DNA of 64,000 bases from Syntrophomonas sp. (GTDB lineage: Bacteria; Bacillota; Syntrophomonadia; Syntrophomonadales; Syntrophomonadaceae), in contig JAENZN010000004.1 of NCBI GenBank assembly GCA_016841245.1, positions 1 through 64,000 of the forward strand. Direction: 5' to 3'. Both the position numbers and the translations under genes were made by a program. Each line of letters opens with the position of its first letter. Positions within the stretch are counted from its first letter, which is position 1. The notes under the pieces were generated by a model. The model was not told where the DNA came from. It saw only the letters and a list, made by a program, of their open reading frames with translations, and searched no databases. Below are positions 52,885 to 61,123 of this stretch, piece after piece.

Positions 52885-54057
52885 ATGAATGAACTTAAAT
52901 TAAAGTATGGATGTAATCCAAATCAGAATCCGGCCAGAATATATATGAAAAACAGGCAATTACCTATCGATGTATTGAACGGAAATCCAGGATATATTAA
53001 CTTGTTGGATGCTTTTAACAGCTGGCAGTTGGTAAAAGAATTGAAAGAAGCCACAGGTCTCCCAGCAGCGGCTTCATTTAAACATGTAAGTCCGGCCGGA
53101 GCAGCAATAGCCGTACCCATGAGTGACACTTTAAAGAAGATATATTTTGTTGATGATCTGGAACTATCTCCTCTGGCTACAGCTTATGCCAGGGCTAGAG
53201 GGGCAGATAGGATGTCCTCTTACGGTGACTTTATTGCTTTATCTGATACCTGTGATGAGCAGACAGCAAGGCTGATAGCACGTGAAGTTTCTGATGGCAT
53301 AATTGCACCAGGTTATACAGGGAAAGCCCTGGAAATACTAAAAGGCAAACGTCAGGGCAGCTACAACATTATTCAGATGGATATTAATTATGAACCTGAT
53401 TCGGTGGAAACCAAAGAAGTATTTGGTATCACCTTTGAACAGGGGAGAAATGATATTAACATCTCAGAGGACCTTTTAAAGGAAAGACCTACTAGTAATC
53501 AGGAAATACCTGCAGATGCACAAAGAGACCTATTAATATCCCTGATTACTTTGAAATACACTCAATCCAATTCGGTATGTTATGTCAAAGATGGTCAGGC
53601 CATCGGCATAGGAGCCGGGCAGCAATCCAGAATACACTGTACTCGTCTGGCCGGCAATAAAGCTGATATCTGGTTCTTACGCCAGAACCCAAAGGTTTTA
53701 AACTTACCTTTTAAAAATGATATTCGAAGGGCTGACCGGGATAATACCATAGACATTTATATTTCTGAAGACCATATGGATGTGCTTGCTGACGGTACCT
53801 GGGAAAAATTATTCACCGAAAAGCCTGAAGCCTTGAACAGAGAAGAGAAAAAAGAATGGCTTGGAAAAATAACTGATGTATCTTTAGGATCAGATGCGTT
53901 TTTCCCATTTGGCGATAATATCGACCGGGCCTGGAAAAGTGGTGTTCGCTATATTGCTCAGCCGGGAGGTTCTATTCGAGATGATAATGTAATTGCAACC
54001 TGTGATAAATATAATATAGCTATGGCCTTTACCAGAGTTCGTTTGTTTCACCATTAG
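52885..54057 (+). CDS. Stand-alone AICAR transformylase (PurH C-terminal domain homologue)
   Basis: Converts AICAR and 10-formyl-THF to FAICAR, the ninth step of purine synthesis. The 390-residue protein has LKYGCNPNQNPARIY at the start, SFKHVSPAGAAIAVP with the catalytic Lys-His, SYGDFIALSDTCDEQTARLI, GIGAGQQSRIHCTRLAGNKA, and SDAFFPFGDNIDRAWKSGV plus GVRYIAQPGGSIRDDNVIAT. It lacks the IMP cyclohydrolase domain of bifunctional PurH, so a separate cyclohydrolase is needed. ATG follows TTAGGAGGAGAGTTCGAC. ZTP riboswitch control upstream agrees with the function. Confidence 0.9.
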   Translation: MNELKLKYGCNPNQNPARIYMKNRQLPIDVLNGNPGYINLLDAFNSWQLVKELKEATGLPAAASFKHVSPAGAAIAVPMSDTLKKIYFVDDLELSPLATAYARARGADRMSSYGDFIALSDTCDEQTARLIAREVSDGIIAPGYTGKALEILKGKRQGSYNIIQMDINYEPDSVETKEVFGITFEQGRNDINISEDLLKERPTSNQEIPADAQRDLLISLITLKYTQSNSVCYVKDGQAIGIGAGQQSRIHCTRLAGNKADIWFLRQNPKVLNLPFKNDIRRADRDNTIDIYISEDHMDVLADGTWEKLFTEKPEALNREEKKEWLGKITDVSLGSDAFFPFGDNIDRAWKSGVRYIAQPGGSIRDDNVIATCDKYNIAMAFTRVRLFHH

Positions 54058-54340
54058 AAAGAGGGTCAGGGCCTTACCTTATTTACTAGTACTCTATATT
54101 GGCAGGAGAAAGGATAAAATAACATGACGCGAAGATAAAAGATTGTTCCAGCTGTAAAAGTTAGTGCTGCTACAGGAAAGGGAAGGATTGTTATACAGAA
54201 GGCGGGAAGCATCGCAATAATTTTAACGAACTTAGTCACATAACATTAAGGCCTATAATCCTATGGATATTTGCATAAATGTATAATAGAATGAGAGCAT
54301 AAGACTAAAGTAGTGAATTGCACTAAAGGGAGGTACAATT
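54058..54340 (+). other. Spacer with a possible short cysteine-rich scrap
   Basis: About 280 bases. One frame reads KDCSSCKS-stop-CCYRKGKDCYTEG (54147-54207), a cysteine pattern like a metal-binding domain remnant, but with a stop inside and no start. Otherwise nothing recognisable. Confidence 0.3.
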
Positions 54341-55825
54341 ATGGATGATGGTCTCGCTCCCCAAAATGAAGATAAATTGCGTGCGCTAAGAAACAACCTG
54401 GAAAAGATATCACTTCAATCGGATTTTCGTAAGAAGGTAATTGGCGGATTGAGTGAGGAAGATGTGATAAAGTATATAGATGGTTTGAGACAGCAATCTC
54501 AAATGGTTGAGAATGAACTATCCCATTATATCGAAGAACTTGAATCTGCCACAGAAAAACTGCGCAAGGAGTATGAAGAATTCAGACAGGAAAGCCGGGA
54601 GGAAAAGGATAGGCTGCAGGAATTAGCAGATAGGAATGCCGCTGATTCAGCCAGGTTTATACAGGAGTATCAGGATCAGGCGGTCTTGTATAATTCAGAA
54701 ATTGATAAGATGACAGACGAGAACTATCAGCTTATGAATGAACGTAATGATTTAGCCGAACAAGTGCTGGAATTGGAACAGGAATTAAAGCGTTTAAACA
54801 CCTGCATTGCTGAATATAGCAATGAAAAAACCATTTATGTAAAACAGATCACTGACCTGGAACAGGATATCTTAGATAAGCATAATGAATTAGAGGCGCA
54901 GATTAAACTTGGTGAAGACATAGAACAGAAATTAGAATTTGAAAAAGCCCGTACTGCTTCAGCCGCTAAAGAGATGAACATTCTGAAACAAAAGATAGCT
55001 GCCGTTGAAGAAGATCTCATAGAAAGTCTGAACAAGATTGAAGAAGAACAGAAGAAAAATAGAGAATTAGAGCAAGAGCTGGAGTCGGAAAAAAATAAAG
55101 TTAACAGCGGTAAAGAGACCATCAACACTATGGCATCCAAAATTGGGGAATTGGAAGAGCAATTAATCGAGAACACGAAGATGGCCGAGGAATATCTTAA
55201 AATCAAAGAAGAATTGGAACAAGAGCTGGAGCTGGGGAAATTAGAGGTTAGCACCTGTAATGAGACTATCAACAATCAGATATTGAGGACCGTAGAGTTG
55301 GAAGAACAATTATTTGAAAACATGAGGTTGGCCGAGGAATATCTTAAGGCTAAGGAAGAGTTAGAACAAGAACTGAGTGCTGCCCGGGAAAATACCAGCC
55401 AGGCCAGCTCAAAAGTTATGAATTTTAAGGGAGAAGTTGACGTGATATATAAACAACTGGACAATATAAAAGTTCAGATTGATATAAATGATAAACTGCA
55501 GCAGCAGCTTGATTATGAACGTTCCCGAGCCGAAAAGGTGGAAAAAGATATGTCTCAATTCAGTGAATGGATATATAATCTTAAGGAGAAATTCCAGACC
55601 AATCAGCAGCAGTTGGAGGCTCAATTTAACAAAATAGAGGATAAACATAGAGCAATGCAGTCTGATATCAACGGATTGCGCAGCAATTTGGAAAGTTTCA
55701 GTGTCGGGACGGGTACGGAACTTGATAATTTGTGTGCTACCGTGGATTGTTCTAACCAAATGCCAGAAAATAAATGCGTAAAAATAGATCAATGGAGAGA
55801 AAAGACCGGAACCATTGCCAGATAA
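54341..55825 (+). CDS. Long coiled-coil protein with internal repeats
   Basis: A 494-residue protein, almost all predicted coiled coil from residue 60 to 460. The start (FRKKVIGGLSEEDVIKYID) resembles the N-terminal membrane-targeting type region of DivIVA/GpsB proteins, though the match is weak. Two near-identical blocks of about 45 residues occur: ELEEQLIENTKMAEEYLKIK (about 270) and ELEEQLFENMRLAEEYLKAK (about 316), each followed by EELEQEL. No membrane helix or signal is seen. A structural role in division or cell shape is a guess. ATG follows AAAGGGAGGTACAATT. Confidence 0.65.
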   Translation: MDDGLAPQNEDKLRALRNNLEKISLQSDFRKKVIGGLSEEDVIKYIDGLRQQSQMVENELSHYIEELESATEKLRKEYEEFRQESREEKDRLQELADRNAADSARFIQEYQDQAVLYNSEIDKMTDENYQLMNERNDLAEQVLELEQELKRLNTCIAEYSNEKTIYVKQITDLEQDILDKHNELEAQIKLGEDIEQKLEFEKARTASAAKEMNILKQKIAAVEEDLIESLNKIEEEQKKNRELEQELESEKNKVNSGKETINTMASKIGELEEQLIENTKMAEEYLKIKEELEQELELGKLEVSTCNETINNQILRTVELEEQLFENMRLAEEYLKAKEELEQELSAARENTSQASSKVMNFKGEVDVIYKQLDNIKVQIDINDKLQQQLDYERSRAEKVEKDMSQFSEWIYNLKEKFQTNQQQLEAQFNKIEDKHRAMQSDINGLRSNLESFSVGTGTELDNLCATVDCSNQMPENKCVKIDQWREKTGTIAR

Positions 55826-55838
55826 ATCAGAGTGCAGC

Positions 55839-56636
55839 TTATATTTGAATATCGCGTTTTTTCATAAACAGATAGGTGATGAAAGTAAAAAAGCTTACTA
55901 ATATAAAGGAAACAATCAATGTTGAAGTTTTATAACTGCGGGTCATGATAATATCTGCAGCTGGAAAATATTTAAAAGGTGTCACATAAATTAAAAAATC
56001 AATTTTCTGATATAGATCGATAGCTACAGAAATAATAAATGTAATCATCAATATTCCAGCGGCTAAGGAAGTCGCTTTTTTTATGTTTTTGCTTACAGCA
56101 GCAATACTCGCACCCATAGCAAGAAATATTAGCTGTATGATAAAAAGAGCCAGTATGAGCTGCACTATTATATCATTAATAGATTTACCGGTATTGAAAA
56201 TATCCACAAAAATAAGGGAAGCTATAAGGGTAGTAAGATTCAGGACAATTATATTGATAAGTGCTGCAGTCAATTTGCAGCTTACTATTTTAGACCGCAA
56301 TACCGGTTTAACAAATAAAAAATCGGCAGTTTTATCATGCTCTTCCTTGGATATAATTTCTGCACCCAGCATAACTGCATGTAAACCTGCCAGAACCATG
56401 AAGTATAAATAGAATATTGCATAAAAGCCAAGTATAGACGAAATATCCAGATCTCCCAGACCAAGAATGGACTTGACGGCAGATGGAAACTGATTGAAAA
56501 GTTCATTGACGCTTTCCCCTGCTCCAGCAAAACCCGAGTACTTTAGCATCCCGGCATAAATGAGAAATACCATGCCCATGCTCCAGATTATGAGGGATTT
56601 AAGATTCGCTTGTAATTCTCTCTTAAGAATATTCAT
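55839..56636 (-). CDS. ABC-2 type permease 2
   Basis: A 265-residue membrane protein with about six helices: LIIWSMGMVFLIYAGMLKYS, FYAIFYLYFMVLAGLHAVML, LIASLIFVDIFNTGK, IIQLIFLAMGASIAAVSKN, and FILVSFFTFITYLFM. The sequence SKEEHDKTADFLFVKPVLRS is the cytoplasmic amphipathic segment typical for this ABC-2 exporter family. Lies 20 bp after the first permease gene on the minus strand. Forms a heterodimer with it. Substrate unknown (drugs, peptides or Na+ in relatives). Confidence 0.82.
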   Translation of the reverse strand: MNILKRELQANLKSLIIWSMGMVFLIYAGMLKYSGFAGAGESVNELFNQFPSAVKSILGLGDLDISSILGFYAIFYLYFMVLAGLHAVMLGAEIISKEEHDKTADFLFVKPVLRSKIVSCKLTAALINIIVLNLTTLIASLIFVDIFNTGKSINDIIVQLILALFIIQLIFLAMGASIAAVSKNIKKATSLAAGILMITFIISVAIDLYQKIDFLIYVTPFKYFPAADIIMTRSYKTSTLIVSFILVSFFTFITYLFMKKRDIQI

Positions 56637-56656
56637 GCCTAAATATATCTGCCTCC

Positions 56657-57454
56657 TTATGCTGATGGTAGGTCTTTTCTTAGATATATAAGATAAGTGG
56701 AACCAGTAAAGACTAGAATAATAAGTAAATTGATAATCAGGAATGAGAGATGATAACCCCCATTATTGATGATGTCAGCAGCATTAAAATATGAAAATGG
56801 CGTAATGTAGACTAGTTTGGGATCATTTAAAGATTCACTAAGCATCTGCAGGATAAAGAAAACAAATACCACTGCCAGCGTGATCGGCAACACGCTCTTT
56901 AATTTCTTGATGATTACCGATAAAATGAAGCCTATCGCTGCAAAAAATAGCTGTACCTGGATCAAACTCAAGTCTAAAAGTATAAATGCTGCAGTATCAA
57001 AGGATTTTTCTTGATAGGCACTGACAATTAAATAAGACGTTATTATGAAGATAATGTTTTGAACTATTAAATTGCTCAGTACAGATAATATTTTGGCGCT
57101 GACTACGGTTTTGCGGCTCACCGGCTTAGACAGAAGAAAATCCACTGTTTTAGAACGTATTTCTTCCGATAGAACTGACATACCTGATTTCATCGCATAT
57201 ATAGACCCGATCAACAAAACATAGACAAAAATAAATCCGTAAAAACCCAGTAGTTGGGATAGGTTTAATGTTGTTATTCCCAGGGCTCTCCTTAATTCAA
57301 GGGGAAAATTACTTAAAATATTTTCTATTATTGCGGCATCTTTCGAAATCGGGGGATACATAAACATAAAGAAAAAAACGAAAAGAACCAGCGCCCCGGT
57401 CCAGGAAAGCATAGATGCAGCCGACATTTTCAGCTCTTGGTATAGAATATTCAT
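56657..57454 (-). CDS. ABC-2 type permease 1
   Basis: A 265-residue membrane protein homologous to permease 2: SWTGALVLFVFFFMFMYPPI, ITTLNLSQLLGFYGFIFVYV, SEEIRSKTVDFLLSKPVSRK, LNLIVQNIIFII-type helix NLIVQNIIFIITSYLIVSAY and FFAAIGFILSVIIKKLKS. ATG lies 3 bp after the stop of the ATPase gene, so translation is coupled. Equal lengths of 265 residues show the two arose by duplication. Confidence 0.82.
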   Translation of the reverse strand: MNILYQELKMSAASMLSWTGALVLFVFFFMFMYPPISKDAAIIENILSNFPLELRRALGITTLNLSQLLGFYGFIFVYVLLIGSIYAMKSGMSVLSEEIRSKTVDFLLSKPVSRKTVVSAKILSVLSNLIVQNIIFIITSYLIVSAYQEKSFDTAAFILLDLSLIQVQLFFAAIGFILSVIIKKLKSVLPITLAVVFVFFILQMLSESLNDPKLVYITPFSYFNAADIINNGGYHLSFLIINLLIILVFTGSTYLIYLRKDLPSA

Positions 57455-57457
57455 GTA

Positions 57458-58342
57458 CTAGGCCTCCTTCTCATAGTAGTGCATGAATATTTCTTCCAGC
57501 GCAGGTTCTTCCACGATCAGGTTATTGATCTTCTTGCTGTGAATAATATCGATCATTTTATTGATATCTCCTTTGAACAGGAAAGAAAAGCTATTTTTAT
57601 CAGCATATAGATTCGCAACTCCCTCTATATTAAAGTAATCATTGCTAACCGCTTCACCCATTTCGATTTTGAACTTTTTGTAGTTATTACTGCGCAGGGT
57701 TTTGATATCTTCGATACTCATTATTCGTCCTTCTTTAATTATGGCCACGCGCGAGCACAGTTTCTGCACCTCGCTTAAAATGTGAGAAGAAAATAATACA
57801 CTGGCACCATTCTTGTTTTCTTCTATTATTAGATTAAAGAATTTTTGCTGCATCAGCGGGTCCAGCCCGCTGGTGGGCTCATCAAGTATGATCAAGCGGG
57901 GGTGGTGAATCAGACCCTGTACTATACCTACTTTCTTTTTGTTGCCATAGGAAAGATCCTCGATTTTTCTTTTCAAATCCAGATCCATCATATCGGCCAG
58001 TTCATAAATTCGTTTCTGGTCGATGTTTTTATAAAAACTTGCCGAATATTTCAGTAAGTCGATCACTTTCATATTGTCATAATAGAACACTTCAGAAGGA
58101 AGATAACCGATTTCCTTGCGTATGGCTGCCCCTTCTTTAATACAGTCCTGGCCGAATATCCTGGCACTGCCGCTGCTGGGATATATCAAGGACAGCAGAG
58201 TACGGATGGTGGTTGATTTACCAGCTCCATTAGGTCCAATAAATCCGAATATCTCGCCTTCCATAACCGTAAAACTAACATCGATAATGCCTCTGGCTTT
58301 ACCATAATATTTGCTTAGATGGTCGAGTTCAATAACCTTCAA
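57458..58342 (-). CDS. ABC exporter ATPase
   Basis: A 294-residue ATPase from the TTG at 58342, which follows AAAGGGAGGATACTCTCG; an upstream ATG at 58381 has no site. Walker A GPNGAGKSTT, the signature LSYGNKKKVGIVQG (LSYGN instead of LSGGQ, typical of CcmA/NatA-type exporters), Walker B LIILDEPTSGLDP, and the switch His in FSSHILSEVQ. The C-terminal 80 residues form the extra domain of this family. Drives export by the two permeases. Confidence 0.85.
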   Translation of the reverse strand: MKVIELDHLSKYYGKARGIIDVSFTVMEGEIFGFIGPNGAGKSTTIRTLLSLIYPSSGSARIFGQDCIKEGAAIRKEIGYLPSEVFYYDNMKVIDLLKYSASFYKNIDQKRIYELADMMDLDLKRKIEDLSYGNKKKVGIVQGLIHHPRLIILDEPTSGLDPLMQQKFFNLIIEENKNGASVLFSSHILSEVQKLCSRVAIIKEGRIMSIEDIKTLRSNNYKKFKIEMGEAVSNDYFNIEGVANLYADKNSFSFLFKGDINKMIDIIHSKKINNLIVEEPALEEIFMHYYEKEA

Positions 58343-58684
58343 CGAGAGTATCCTCCCTTTAGAATCAGGTAGGTGGTTCATTGTAATTACAAGTATACTG
58401 TTTCCAATCAGCAGCGAATTATACCTCGGATACTAGCCCAAGGCCAGAGGACATGGCGTTCCATCTCCGTTAAGGACTAACCCATTAGCAATTTAATGTT
58501 AGGCTAAATAATAACTTGAATTGGGTATATTAATGTGAAAAATAGGGAATTATTTAAGCTGTATCGACTTGACATGAATTGTATTCTGAATTATATTTAA
58601 CATGCCTTAACACAATCAATTCTCCTTAGTGGAGATGTGAGTGAGTCGAGGGTTACATTTCCAGAAAGGGGATAATAAGACAAT
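58343..58684. other. Divergent promoter region
   Basis: About 340 bases between the ABC exporter and the zinc-ribbon gene. Apart from AT-rich promoter-like stretches (TTAATGTTAGGCTAAATAAT) I see no feature. Confidence 0.4.
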
Positions 58685-58987
58685 ATGGAAGACAAATATT
58701 TAGTATGTAAAGACTGCGGAGAAGAATTTCTGTTTTCAGCATCAGAACAGGAATTTTATGCAGAAAAAGGTTTCGAAAACGAACCTGGCAGATGCAGAAA
58801 CTGCAGAAGAGCTCGTAAGCAGGCCCGCGGCAACAGCGGAGATGGCCAAAGATTTAGAGACGACCGTCCGATGTTTAAGGCAATTTGCGCCGAGTGCGGT
58901 GAGGAGACCACAGTCCCCTTTGAACCGAGTGGAGATAGGCCGATATATTGTCGGGAGTGTTTCCGCAAAAGGAGAAACAGTTACTAA
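58685..58987 (+). CDS. Small zinc-ribbon protein
   Basis: A 100-residue protein with three or four CxxC pairs: CKDCGEEFLFSASEQEFYAE at 8-27, CRNCRRARKQARG, then AICAECGEETTVPFEPSGDR and IYCRECFRKRR. The first half is the zinc-ribbon family with FxFSxxEQxFYxxKG; the second is the CxxC-CxxC domain common in Firmicutes and Chloroflexi. Likely binds zinc and possibly nucleic acid or a protein partner. ATG follows AAAGGGGATAATAAGACAAT. A terminator follows. Confidence 0.8.
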   Translation: MEDKYLVCKDCGEEFLFSASEQEFYAEKGFENEPGRCRNCRRARKQARGNSGDGQRFRDDRPMFKAICAECGEETTVPFEPSGDRPIYCRECFRKRRNSY

Positions 58988-59010
58988 AGCAAGTATAACT
59001 GGTAATTATA

Positions 59011-59036
59011 AGAGGTCTGGATACAGGCCTCTTTTT
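59011..59036 (+). terminator. Terminator after the zinc-ribbon gene
   Basis: AGAGGTC and GGCCTCT pair (one G-T) around 8 bases, followed by TTTTTG. Confidence 0.7.
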
Positions 59037-59271
59037 GTTGTCTTTATAAATTGTATTTTGATGGCAGCTTAATTTGCATAAAAATATAGTCAAATTGTGT
59101 ATTGTATCGTATTATGTATACCAGTATAACGGGTAACAGTGGACTATTATCCACCCTATAGGGTGTGACCTGGCAGAAGGGTATATTATTTGTTAAAATG
59201 ACGACTTAATTCCGGGATTAGGAATATTCCAATTAATTGCTGAAGAACTGATAAAGTTGAAAGGAAGAGCT

Positions 59272-60603
59272 ATGGATTTAAAAACCGATTTCGCCGGCAG
59301 GTATCATATTCTAACCTACGGCTGTCAGATGAACGTACGTGATTCCGAGGTAATAGCCGGTATTCTGGAAGGAATTGGTTATGCAATGACTCCCGATTTA
59401 GACGACGCTGATTTAGTCGTTTTTAATACCTGTAGTGTGCGACATTCAGCAGAAAACAAGGTATATGGGAAGTTGGGGGAAGTAAGTCTTTTGAAAAAAA
59501 AGCATCCTGATTTGCTGATTGCTTTTGGTGGGTGTATGGCACAGTTAGACAACGTTAGAGCCAGGATAAAAAAACAAAAAGTCGATATTGTATTTGGTAC
59601 CCACAACCTTCACGAACTCCCCAACTTGATTGAACAGGTAAAAAGAACTGCCAGTCCGATAGTACAGGTATATGACCGGGCAGTAGGTATTGTTGAACAT
59701 CTTCCTTCACAGCGCCACGGAAATATAAGTGCTTTCGTAAATATTATGTATGGCTGCAACAACTTCTGCAGCTATTGCATAGTTCCCTATACCAGGGGAC
59801 GGGAAAGAAGCCGAATGCCTGGTGATATTGTCGCTGAAATAAGAGATTTAGCCGAGCAGGGATTTAAGGAAGTTACTTTGTTAGGGCAGAACGTAAACTC
59901 ATATGGACGAGGACTGAAGGAAGCATGTGATTTTGCGGAATTATTGCATATAGTTAATCAAATAGAAGGTATCGAAAGAATACGATTTACGACCTCGCAT
60001 CCGCGAGATATGACTGATAAGCTGATTGATGCCATTGCCGCAGAATACAAAGTTTGCGAGCATATTCATGTAGCTATGCAGTCAGGAAGCAATAGAATAT
60101 TAAAGCGTATGAATCGCGGCTATACCAGAGAACATTACCTGGATAGAACCAGAAGAATCAGGGAGGTAATTCCAACGGCGGCCATAACTACTGATATTAT
60201 TGTGGGGTTCCCAGGAGAGAATGATTCTGATTTCCTGGAGACTATTGATATGGTAAGTAAGGTGCGTTTTGATGCGGCCTTTACTTTCATGTATTCGGTT
60301 CGTACCGGAACCAAAGCCGCTGCGCTGGAGGATCAGATCCCATTGGAGGTGCGCCGGGAACGTCTGATAAGTCTTAACAAACTACAGTATTCCATCGCCA
60401 GAGAAATAAACCAGTCACTGGAAGGAACCATACAGGAAGTTTTAGTAGAAGGATTGAGTAAAACTGATAAAGAGAAGCTTACTTCCCGTACCCGCACGAA
60501 TCGCATTGTAATATTTTCTGGCCCAAAAGACTTAATTGGACGGCTAATAAATGTTAGAATAACAGAAGCAAAAACTTTTTCTTTATTTGGAGAAATGGTG
60601 TAA
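59272..60603 (+). CDS. miaB: tRNA-2-methylthio-N6-dimethylallyladenosine synthase
   Basis: Adds the methylthio group to i6A37 in tRNAs reading UNN codons. The 443-residue protein has the N-terminal UPF0004 domain with three Cys (TYGCQMNVRDSE, FNTCSVRHSAENK, GGCMAQ), the radical SAM motif CNNFCSYC, and a C-terminal TRAM domain (EGTIQEVLVEGLSKTDKEKL onward). RTRGRERSR-like YTRGRERSRMPGDI fits MiaB rather than MtaB. ATG 59272 follows GAAAGGAAGAGCT. First of the miaB-ylbF-mutS series. Confidence 0.93.
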   Translation: MDLKTDFAGRYHILTYGCQMNVRDSEVIAGILEGIGYAMTPDLDDADLVVFNTCSVRHSAENKVYGKLGEVSLLKKKHPDLLIAFGGCMAQLDNVRARIKKQKVDIVFGTHNLHELPNLIEQVKRTASPIVQVYDRAVGIVEHLPSQRHGNISAFVNIMYGCNNFCSYCIVPYTRGRERSRMPGDIVAEIRDLAEQGFKEVTLLGQNVNSYGRGLKEACDFAELLHIVNQIEGIERIRFTTSHPRDMTDKLIDAIAAEYKVCEHIHVAMQSGSNRILKRMNRGYTREHYLDRTRRIREVIPTAAITTDIIVGFPGENDSDFLETIDMVSKVRFDAAFTFMYSVRTGTKAAALEDQIPLEVRRERLISLNKLQYSIAREINQSLEGTIQEVLVEGLSKTDKEKLTSRTRTNRIVIFSGPKDLIGRLINVRITEAKTFSLFGEMV

Positions 60604-60638
60604 TTAATTTTATTAGGAATAATAAGGAGGATAAAAGT

Positions 60639-61016
60639 TTGCCAAAAGAGGATATTATTAAACTAGCATTTGATCTGGGTACATCTATAGGCGATTCTGA
60701 GGAAATTATTTTGCTTAAAGAATTGCAGAATAGATTAAATGAGGATTTTGAAGCATCTAACCTAATAGTAAAATATAAAGATGCAAAAATGAAATTAGAA
60801 CATAAGATGAATGATGGTCTGGTGATAACCAAAGGTGAAGAAGATCATATTGATATACTCGAGCAGCAGTTGAGTAATAATGCTTTACTGCAGGAAATGA
60901 TGTCGGCGCAGGAAAAATTTGATAATTTAATGCAGGCAGTGTATTTTGCTATGAACCAGGCCATTACCGGCAGCTGTGGTGGTTCTTGCGATGCCTGTAA
61001 CGGTGGTTGCTCATAA
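60639..61016 (+). CDS. YlbF-family protein with cysteine-rich tail
   Basis: A 125-residue helical protein of the YlbF/YmcA family: ELQNRLNEDFEASNLIVKYK, LEQQLSNNALLQEMMSAQEK and FDNLMQAVYFAMNQAITGSC. In Bacillus, YlbF, YmcA and YaaT form a complex that binds Fe-S clusters and acts with RNase Y. The tail here is GSCGGSCDACNGGC, five Cys in 13 residues. TTG start follows AAGGAGGATAAAAGT. It lies 35 bp after miaB. Confidence 0.82.
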   Translation: MPKEDIIKLAFDLGTSIGDSEEIILLKELQNRLNEDFEASNLIVKYKDAKMKLEHKMNDGLVITKGEEDHIDILEQQLSNNALLQEMMSAQEKFDNLMQAVYFAMNQAITGSCGGSCDACNGGCS

Positions 61017-61044
61017 TAATTAATAAGCAGCATATTTTGGAGCA

Positions 61045-61076
61045 GAAAGACCTGGGTCACCGGGTCTTTCTTTTTA
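61045..61076 (+). terminator. Terminator between the ylbF-like gene and mutS
   Basis: GAAAGACC and GGTCTTTC form a perfect 8-bp stem around 10 bases, followed by TTTTT. It should limit readthrough into mutS. Confidence 0.8.
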
Positions 61077-61123
61077 AGACGGATATTTTTACTGTGAATT
61101 ATATATTCTAGGGGGTTGCTGAA

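Noticed and set aside
54835-55275. Minus-strand Ser/Leu-rich frame of 146 codons within the coiled-coil gene
   Set aside because: It is the complement of a Glu/Lys-rich coding sequence and has no signals of its own.
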